Source: an uncultured Collinsella sp.
GTDB taxonomy: Bacteria; Actinomycetota; Coriobacteriia; Coriobacteriales; Coriobacteriaceae
Reading direction: 5' to 3'
DNA length: 5,422 nt
Assembly: GCA_900548495.1 (NCBI GenBank)
Contig: URKT01000108.1
Coordinates: 1-5,422, forward strand
The first letter of the stretch is position 1. Each line of letters begins with the position of its first letter. The notes below the pieces were generated by a model. It saw nothing but the letters and a program-made list of their open reading frames with translations, had not been told where the DNA came from and did not search any database. Below are positions 1 through 4,278 of the stretch, one piece after another. The position numbers and the translations under genes were made by a program.

Positions 1-49
1 ATCTACACTCTCTCCGTCGTCGGCAGCGTCAGATGTGTATAAGAGACAG
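1..49 (+). other. Illumina Nextera adapter (sequencing artefact)
   Basis: Bases 1-8 (ATCTACAC) are the 3' end of the Illumina P5 primer. Bases 9-16 (TCTCTCCG) sit where the i5 index belongs and match the Nextera XT index I know as S511. Bases 17-30 are TCGTCGGCAGCGTC, the read-1 linker, and bases 31-49 are the 19-bp Tn5 mosaic end AGATGTGTATAAGAGACAG. The order and spacing are exactly those of the library adapter, so this is untrimmed adapter at a contig end and not a natural Tn5-like element. Genomic sequence should begin at about base 50. Confidence 0.98.
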
Positions 50-93
50 ATGCGGACCCCGGCTCAATACCGTGACGATATGTCAGTTAAGTT

Positions 94-2181
94 CTACACG
101 TAGAACAGGATGTCGTCGTAGGTCGGGACCGGCCAGTAGTCGGCGGCCACGATCTCCTCCATGGCATCCACGGCGGCGCGCAGCGTATCCATAGCGGGAA
201 CGACCTCGTGTGCATACACGTTGGCCTGCTCCTGGCCATCGAGGGCCTCGGCCTTCTGATGCACGGCGTCGAGCGCCTTGATGGAGTCGTTGATGGTGGT
301 GATGCCGTTGCAGAGCTTGTTGAGCGTGTTCTGCTCGCACTGCATGGCGGCCTCGGCACCGGCGGCACGAATAGTCTCAAGGCCCTTAGCGACCTTGGTG
401 GCATAGGCGGTAATGACCGGGCGATAGGTACGACGCGCCTCGCGAACCATCGTGGTGGCCTCGATGTTCATGAGCTTGTTGTACTTCTCGAGCTTGCAGT
501 CGTAGCGGCACTGAGCCTCGGCCTTGGTCAGGACACCCGTCTCCTCAAAGAGCGCAATGGCCTTATCGGAAACAAAGGCGGGCAGGGCGTCGGCCGTGGT
601 CTTGTTGTTGGCAAGGCCGCGCTTCTCGGCCTCGACGGGCCACTCGTCGGAGTAGCCGTCACCGGAGAACAGGATGCGCTGGTGGTCGGTCAGGACCTTC
701 TTGCAGTACTCGAGCGCAGCGTCCTGGAACTCATCCTCGGGCGTACCCTCAAGCGCGTCGGCGAAGGACTTGAGCGACTTGGCCACGGCGGCATCGAGCA
801 CCAAGTTGGAGTCGGAGACGTTCTGCTCGGAGCCGCAGGCACGAAACTCGAACTTGTTGCCGGTGAAGGCAAACGGGGAGGTGCGGTTGCGGTCGGTGTT
901 GTCCTGCATCAGCTTGGGCAGGGTATCGGCGCCCAGGTCGAGCACGCCGCGCGTGGCATGGACGGAAGCCTTGCCATCGATGATCTTCTCGACGACCTCG
1001 GTAAGCTGGTCGCCCAGGAAGATGGACATAATCGCCGGAGGAGCCTCGTTGGCGCCCAGACGGTGGTCGTTGCCGGCCGAGGCAACGGAGGCACGCAGGA
1101 GCTCCTGATAGTTATCGACGGCCTCGATCACCGCGGTGAGGAAGACGATGAACTGCAGGTTGTCGAGCGGGGTGTCGCCCGGATCGAGCAGATTCTCGGA
1201 CTCGGTGCCAAGCGACCAGTTGTTGTGCTTGCCCGAACCGTTAATGCCCTCGAAGGGCTTCTCGTGCAGCAGGCAGACCAAGTCGTGGCGGGAGGCGATG
1301 AGCTTCATCTTCTCCATCATGACCAGATTCTGGTCGATGGCCTCGTTGACCTCGCCATAGACCGGTGCAAGCTCATGCTGGCAGGGAGCAACCTCGTTGT
1401 GCTTGGTCTTGGCGGGAATGCCAAGCGCCCACAGCTCATCGTCCAGATCCTTCATATAGGCCGAGACGGTGGGACGGATAGCGCCAAAGTAGTGCTCCTC
1501 GAGCTCCTGGCCCTTGCAGGGAGCAGCACCAAAGAGGGTGCGGCCGGTGATGACCAGGTCCTTGCGCTTGCGATAGGCGTCCTTCTTGATCAGGAAGTAC
1601 TCCTGCTCGTCGCCCACGGAAGGAACGACCTTCTTGGGGGTCTTGCCAAACAGCGCCAAAACGCGCTTGGACTCACGCGAGAGCGCGGTCATGGAGCGCA
1701 GCAGCGGGGTCTTCTTGTCCAGGGCCTCGCCCGTGTAGGAGCAGAAAGCCGTGGGGATGCACAGGACATCGTCCTTGATAAAGGCGGGGCTGGTGGGATC
1801 CCAAGCGGTGTAGCCACGGGCCTCGAAGGTAGCGCGCAGGCCGCCGTTGGGGAAGCTGGAGGCGTCCGGCTCGCCCTGGATGAGGTTCTTGCCCGTAAAC
1901 TTGGTAATGGCGGTGCCGTCGTGGTTGGGCTCCAGGAAGCTATCGTGCTTCTCGGAAGTAATGCCCGAAAGCGGCTGGAACCAGTGCGCGTAGTGCGTCG
2001 CGCCCTTGGAGATGGCCCAGACCTTCATGGCATGGGCAACGGCGTTGGCCACGTCCAGGTCGAGCGGCTCACCGCCCTCGAGGGTTGCAGCAAGGCGCTT
2101 CCAAATGTCCTTGGGGAGGTAATCCTTCATGACTTCCTCAGAGAACACCATGGTCCCGAAGCGGTCAGTAAGTTCGGCCAT
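94..2181 (-). CDS. glnN: Glutamine synthetase type III (GSIII, GlnN family)
   Basis: This 695-residue protein is a cytoplasmic ATP-dependent glutamate-ammonia ligase of the large type III family, whose members are about 700 residues long against about 450 for GSI. Conserved blocks run in the expected order: GDEQEYFL at 190-197, KHNEVAPCQHELAPVY at 260-275 (glutamate and metal site), HEKPFEGINGSGKHNNWS at 306-323 (catalytic/ATP region), LGANEAPPAIMSIFLG at 375-390, and DRNRTSPFAFTGNKFEFR at 430-447. The helical C-terminal part ends in WPVPTYDDILFYV, typical of GSIII, so the gene is complete. I chose the ATG at 2179-2181 because AAGGGAG lies 6 nt upstream and MAELTDRFG fits a family N-terminus; an in-frame ATG at 2244 would add 21 residues without family character. 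The gene is transcribed away from metF. No GSI-type adenylylation loop is expected in this family. The downstream terminator is not visible because the genomic sequence stops about 44 bp after the gene. Confidence 0.96.
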   Translation of the reverse strand: MAELTDRFGTMVFSEEVMKDYLPKDIWKRLAATLEGGEPLDLDVANAVAHAMKVWAISKGATHYAHWFQPLSGITSEKHDSFLEPNHDGTAITKFTGKNLIQGEPDASSFPNGGLRATFEARGYTAWDPTSPAFIKDDVLCIPTAFCSYTGEALDKKTPLLRSMTALSRESKRVLALFGKTPKKVVPSVGDEQEYFLIKKDAYRKRKDLVITGRTLFGAAPCKGQELEEHYFGAIRPTVSAYMKDLDDELWALGIPAKTKHNEVAPCQHELAPVYGEVNEAIDQNLVMMEKMKLIASRHDLVCLLHEKPFEGINGSGKHNNWSLGTESENLLDPGDTPLDNLQFIVFLTAVIEAVDNYQELLRASVASAGNDHRLGANEAPPAIMSIFLGDQLTEVVEKIIDGKASVHATRGVLDLGADTLPKLMQDNTDRNRTSPFAFTGNKFEFRACGSEQNVSDSNLVLDAAVAKSLKSFADALEGTPEDEFQDAALEYCKKVLTDHQRILFSGDGYSDEWPVEAEKRGLANNKTTADALPAFVSDKAIALFEETGVLTKAEAQCRYDCKLEKYNKLMNIEATTMVREARRTYRPVITAYATKVAKGLETIRAAGAEAAMQCEQNTLNKLCNGITTINDSIKALDAVHQKAEALDGQEQANVYAHEVVPAMDTLRAAVDAMEEIVAADYWPVPTYDDILFYV

Positions 2182-2187
2182 ACGGAA

Positions 2188-2194
2188 CTCCCTT
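2188..2194 (-). promoter_or_regulatory. Ribosome binding site of glnN
   Basis: On the minus strand the sequence is AAGGGAG followed by six bases and then ATG. This good Shine-Dalgarno match decides the start at 2181 over the in-frame ATG at 2244. Confidence 0.85.
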
Positions 2195-2202
2195 CGTATC
2201 GG

Positions 2203-2221
2203 CACCGCGTGAGAAGCGGTG
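2203..2221 (-). promoter_or_regulatory. Small hairpin just upstream of the glnN ribosome binding site
   Basis: CACCGC at 2203-2208 pairs with GCGGTG at 2216-2221 around a 7-nt loop. In the glnN mRNA it would lie 8 nt upstream of the Shine-Dalgarno sequence, so it leaves that site free. The stem is only 6 bp and in GC-rich DNA could be chance; a regulatory role is a guess. Confidence 0.25.
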
Positions 2222-2236
2222 TTGATTACTAACGAA

Positions 2237-2256
2237 CGAGTCATAGCTTAGACTCG
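2237..2256 (-). promoter_or_regulatory. Inverted repeat CGAGTC-N8-GACTCG in the glnN leader
   Basis: This perfect 6-bp inverted repeat has an 8-base spacer that contains AGCT. It lies 56-75 bp upstream of the glnN start, between the candidate promoter and the ribosome binding site. It could be a leader hairpin or a protein-binding dyad; the sequence alone does not decide. Confidence 0.3.
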
Positions 2257-2260
2257 CCGT

Positions 2261-2298
2261 GTTTCCGCGACATTACCGTTATGTTGCCGTCGCGAAAC
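2261..2298 (-). promoter_or_regulatory. Candidate nitrogen-regulator (GlnR-like) operator upstream of glnN
   Basis: Read on the minus strand, four 5-mers are spaced exactly 6 bases apart: GTTTC, GCAAC, GTAAT, GAAAC. The actinobacterial GlnR box is usually written gTnAc-N6-GaAAc repeated twice. Measured against it the boxes score 4/5, 4/5, 4/5 and 5/5. The outer parts also form an inverted repeat, GTTTC(C)GCGAC at 2261-2271 against GTCGCGAAAC at 2289-2298, with one extra base. The site lies 80-117 bp upstream of the start of a glutamine synthetase gene, where such control would be expected. Whether this organism has a GlnR protein is unknown from this window, so the assignment is inference; the spacing and dyad are directly visible. 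Confidence 0.4.
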
Positions 2299-2305
2299 CA
2301 ATCAA
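2278..2305 (-). promoter_or_regulatory. Candidate glnN promoter
   Basis: On the minus strand TTGATT (2300-2305) and CATAAC (2278-2283) are separated by 16 bases and each matches 4 of 6 positions of the sigma-70 boxes. Transcription would begin near 2271, giving a leader of about 90 nt that contains the two small hairpins. The -10 box lies inside the repeated operator-like array and the -35 box directly abuts it. The match is weak and other promoters are possible. Confidence 0.25.
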
Positions 2306-2353
2306 TGAGGTTACCCTATCGAGGCGGCGTTGCCACCCTCAACAGCCAATCAA

Positions 2354-2368
2354 CTGCATAAATTGCAG
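2354..2368. repeat. Short dyad CTGCA-N5-TGCAG
   Basis: A perfect 5-bp inverted repeat flanks an AT-only spacer (TAAAT) in the AT-richer middle of the intergenic region. It could be a small operator, but a dyad of this size also arises by chance. No partner regulator is visible nearby. Confidence 0.2.
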
Positions 2369-2386
2369 ACCTCTCCCCATGATTTA

Positions 2387-2474
2387 AGGGTAGTCAATTT
2401 GGGACGGGGCTTTCTTAACTGGTATTTCGCATCAAATACCATTCAATATAGCCCCATCTTAGATTGACTACCCT
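2387..2474. repeat. 88-bp near-perfect palindrome (REP/MITE-like intergenic element)
   Basis: The whole element folds on one axis at 2430.5. The outer arms AGGGTAGTCAAT (2387-2398) and ATTGACTACCCT (2463-2474) match perfectly over 12 bp. Next come 7 positions a side with three Watson-Crick pairs and three G-T pairs, then GGGGCT/AGCCCC (2406-2411/2450-2455), a partly paired zone, and GGTATTT/AAATACC (2421-2427/2434-2440) closing a 6-base loop. The G-T oppositions are wobble pairs only in plus-strand RNA, so that transcript would fold better than its complement. There is no T-run after it, so it is not a classic terminator, and I see no clear target-site duplication. It encodes no protein. Its size, intergenic place and symmetry suggest a dispersed palindromic repeat or a non-autonomous mobile remnant, but no second copy lies in the window. 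Confidence 0.7.
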
Positions 2475-2480
2475 GTTATA

Positions 2481-2506
2481 GGAAATGCCGATAGCGAAGC
2501 ATTTTC
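2481..2506. repeat. Small imperfect hairpin beside the 88-bp palindrome
   Basis: AAATGC at 2483-2488 pairs with GCATTT at 2499-2504 and extends by a G-T and a G-C pair at 2482/2505 and 2481/2506, with a 10-base loop. It begins 6 bp after the large palindrome and may belong to the same element or to the metF upstream region. It has no U-tract and its function is unknown. Confidence 0.3.
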
Positions 2507-2558
2507 GATTGGTATCCCCAAATAGCGAGAGAAACTCCACCTTAGCGCAGTGGTGCTG

Positions 2559-2564
2559 TAGAAT
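2559..2564 (+). promoter_or_regulatory. Candidate -10 box of the metF operon
   Basis: TAGAAT matches TATAAT at five of six positions and lies 44 bp before the metF start codon. Transcription from here would begin near 2571 and give a leader of about 40 nt, too short for a known SAM or cobalamin riboswitch. No good -35 hexamer is found 16-18 bp upstream, so the promoter may need an activator or the call may be wrong. Confidence 0.35.
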
Positions 2565-2595
2565 CCTTGCAACAAAACATCGCACCCAGGCATCT

Positions 2596-2602
2596 AAAGG
2601 AG
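2596..2602 (+). promoter_or_regulatory. Ribosome binding site of metF
   Basis: AAAGGAG is followed by six bases and then ATG at 2609. It fixes the metF start there and argues against the in-frame ATG at 2567. Confidence 0.85.
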
Positions 2603-2608
2603 CACGAT

Positions 2609-3481
2609 ATGCGCGTCGACGAGGTTTTTAAGCAGGCAGCATCCCAGGGCACCGCGCCCGTTTCGTTTGAGATGTTCCCGCCCAAGGGCGAGCTGACCCT
2701 CGATACGGCTCGCGAAGTGGCAGGCAATCTGTGCAAGCTTTCGCCGAGCTTTGTCTCGGTCACCTGCTCGGCCGGCGGCTCGGGCAACGGTGCCACCACC
2801 GCCCCCATCGCGCATATGATTACGAGCGAATTCGATACGCCCTCGGTAGCGCACCTCACCTGCGTGGGCCGCACCCACGCCGACATCGCCGCCAAGATTG
2901 ACGAGTATCGCTCGGCCGGTGTGGAAAACGTGCTAGCCCTGCGCGGCGACCTGCCCGCTGGCGCGACTGAGGATGACAAGCCCGCCTCGGACTACGCTTA
3001 CGCCCGCGACCTTATCCCCGAGCTCGTCGGCGCCGGCTTTTGCGTGGGCGCCGCAGCCTACCCCGAGGGCCACATTGCCTGCGAGGATCTCAACCTCTCG
3101 GTCGAGCATCTCAAGCAAAAACAGGACGCCGGCGCGAGCTTCTTTGTGACGCAGCTCTTTTTTGATAACGAGTGCTTCTACCGTTTTCGCGAGCTTGCCG
3201 ACAAGGCCGGCATCACCGTGCCCATTACCGCGGGCATCATGCCGTTTATGGGCAAGTCGCAGATCAGCCGCATGGTCTTTATGTGCGGCGCGTCGCTGCC
3301 CTCCCCCGTCATCAAGATTCTCGCCAAGTACGAGAACGACCCCGAGAGCCTGCAGGCAGCCGGTGTAGATTATGCCGCCCATCAGCTTTGCGACCTCAAG
3401 GAGCACGGTGTCGACGGTCTGCACCTGTACACTATGAACCGTCCTGCGATCGCCGCAACCATTATGGAGCGCCTGGGGTAA
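2609..3481 (+). CDS. metF: Methylenetetrahydrofolate reductase (MetF family)
   Basis: This 290-residue cytoplasmic flavoenzyme reduces 5,10-methylene-THF to 5-methyl-THF, the methyl donor for methionine synthase. Its length matches the single-domain bacterial form. The TIM-barrel landmarks are in order: SFEMFPPK at 19-26, whose Glu21 corresponds to the catalytic Glu28 of E. coli MetF; LALRGDLP at 109-115 region with Asp114 matching the folate/flavin-site Asp120; AAYPEGH at 149-155; TQLFFD at 181-186 with the folate-contacting Gln182; and HLYTMNR at 272-278 near the C-terminus. The ATG at 2609 is preceded by a strong Shine-Dalgarno, while the upstream ATG at 2567 would add 14 residues that lie in the leader. 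It is the first gene of the operon and its TAA overlaps the next start codon by one base. The reductant is not evident from sequence; no metV-like partner gene is next to it here. Confidence 0.95.
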   Translation: MRVDEVFKQAASQGTAPVSFEMFPPKGELTLDTAREVAGNLCKLSPSFVSVTCSAGGSGNGATTAPIAHMITSEFDTPSVAHLTCVGRTHADIAAKIDEYRSAGVENVLALRGDLPAGATEDDKPASDYAYARDLIPELVGAGFCVGAAAYPEGHIACEDLNLSVEHLKQKQDAGASFFVTQLFFDNECFYRFRELADKAGITVPITAGIMPFMGKSQISRMVFMCGASLPSPVIKILAKYENDPESLQAAGVDYAAHQLCDLKEHGVDGLHLYTMNRPAIAATIMERLG

Positions 3482-4269
3482 TGGATAAACCGCACGTCGA
3501 TACAACCGTTGTTGAAGTGCCGGCCGACCTTGCGTCGCCGGCGCTTTACCGTATCGACGCTGCGCACCATCCCCGTGTCGACCGTGCCGAGATGCTGCGC
3601 TACCTGGGCTACGGCGGCCAGCAGATTGAGCCAGAGCTGTCGCAGCGTATTGAGCTTGTCGTTGAGCGTCTGGAGCTGGACATTGAGCCCCGCGGCGTGC
3701 GCCGCATATTTGCCATCGATGCCACGGGAGTCGATGAACAGGGCGATCCTTGCATTCGCTTGGTCGGCACCAACGTTGAGCTGCGCGGTCGCGATATCTA
3801 TCGCCACCTCAAAGACGCCCGCTTTGCCGCACTCATGGCATGCACCCTCGGCATGGACGCCGAGCGTCGTCTGCGCACCACGGGAGCCCAGCAGCCCCTG
3901 GAGGGAGCCGTGCTCGACGCCGCATGCTCTGCCTATGTAGAAGCCGCCGTCGAGCAGATGGACCAGCAGGTCAAGGCTGCGGCCGCCGCACACGGACTCG
4001 CCGGTAACTGGCGCTTTAGTCCCGGCTACGGCGACTGCCCGCTTACGGCCCAGCGCTCAATCGTGGCTGCGCTCAACGCTACGCGGCTCATCGGGCTTAC
4101 CGTCACGCCTACCAGCCTGCTCATGCCCACCAAGAGCGTGACCGCGGTGATCGGTCTGTTTGACGGCGAGGTCCACGACGCCCAGAGCCGCCCCACCTGC
4201 AATATCTGCCGCATGCGCGAGCACTGCCGCTTCCGCGCCGCCCACACCACCTGCTATTCCAGCCATTAG
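3481..4269 (+). CDS. Stand-alone methionine synthase activation (reactivation) domain protein
   Basis: This 262-residue protein resembles the SAM-binding C-terminal activation domain of cobalamin-dependent methionine synthase, encoded as a separate gene as in Thermotoga maritima (TM0269 next to the shortened MetH TM0268). It is expected to supply SAM for reductive remethylation of oxidised cob(II)alamin on MetH. RFSPGYGDCPL at 178-188 is the counterpart of the RxxxGYPACP signature of E. coli MetH, and LMPTKSVTAVIGLF at 214-227 is the following conserved strand region. After the domain comes a cysteine cluster, Cys240-x2-Cys243-x5-Cys249-x8-Cys258, that could bind metal or an Fe-S cluster. Residues 1-20 look like a variable tail. 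The ATG at 3481 overlaps the metF stop; the best Shine-Dalgarno is GGAG at 3466-3469, rather distant, so translation is probably coupled to metF. The reading frame is open further upstream inside metF, but that part is out-of-frame noise. Confidence 0.9.
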   Translation: MDKPHVDTTVVEVPADLASPALYRIDAAHHPRVDRAEMLRYLGYGGQQIEPELSQRIELVVERLELDIEPRGVRRIFAIDATGVDEQGDPCIRLVGTNVELRGRDIYRHLKDARFAALMACTLGMDAERRLRTTGAQQPLEGAVLDAACSAYVEAAVEQMDQQVKAAAAAHGLAGNWRFSPGYGDCPLTAQRSIVAALNATRLIGLTVTPTSLLMPTKSVTAVIGLFDGEVHDAQSRPTCNICRMREHCRFRAAHTTCYSSH

Positions 4270-4272
4270 GAG
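4268..4272 (+). promoter_or_regulatory. Ribosome binding site of metH
   Basis: AGGAG is followed by six bases and then ATG at 4279. It overlaps the TAG stop codon of the preceding gene, so ribosomes ending there would be placed to start metH, consistent with coupled translation. Confidence 0.8.
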
Positions 4273-4278
4273 CCCTCG

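Larger units (their letters stand above)
2182..2608. other. Divergent intergenic region between glnN and metF
   Basis: These 427 bp separate the divergently read glnN and metF and contain no credible gene. From left to right they hold the glnN leader with two small hairpins (2203-2221 and 2237-2256), a regularly spaced GlnR-box-like array inside an inverted repeat (2261-2298), a short CTGCA/TGCAG dyad (2354-2368), an 88-bp palindrome (2387-2474), a small hairpin (2481-2506), and a candidate metF promoter (-10 at 2559). Much of 2341-2580 is visibly more AT-rich than the flanking genes. I see no S-box (SAM) riboswitch or cobalamin riboswitch ahead of metF by eye, although a covariance-model search would be needed to exclude one. 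Confidence 0.8.

Noticed and set aside
31..49. Tn5 mosaic end as evidence of a natural transposon
   Set aside because: It is embedded in the full Nextera adapter with index and P5 tail, so it comes from library preparation.
208..2232. A 674-codon open frame on the plus strand, antisense to glnN
   Set aside because: The encoded protein is low-complexity, rich in Gly, Val, Leu and Ala, with no family motifs. It mirrors a highly biased GC-rich coding strand, as is common opposite well-expressed genes, and the minus-strand GSIII is unmistakable.
2182..2244. A 21-residue N-terminal extension of glnN from the ATG at 2244
   Set aside because: The Shine-Dalgarno AAGGGAG is correctly placed only for the ATG at 2181, and the extension would run through the leader hairpins.
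2387..2474. The 88-bp palindrome as an intrinsic terminator
   Set aside because: There is no T-run on either side, the stem is far longer than usual, and no gene ends next to it in either direction.
2567..2608. A 14-residue N-terminal extension of metF from the ATG at 2567
   Set aside because: AAAGGAG lies 6 nt before the ATG at 2609, and the 2567 start would sit at or before the likely transcription start.
2475..2608. SAM or cobalamin riboswitch upstream of metF
   Set aside because: I could not find the conserved S-box or B12-box segments, and the space between the likely transcription start and metF is only about 40 nt. A covariance-model search would be decisive.
3172..3480. In-frame upstream extension of the activation-domain gene starting inside metF
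   Set aside because: The extra residues come from the wrong frame of metF and are Arg/Pro-rich. The ATG at 3481, overlapping the metF stop, gives a protein of normal family size.
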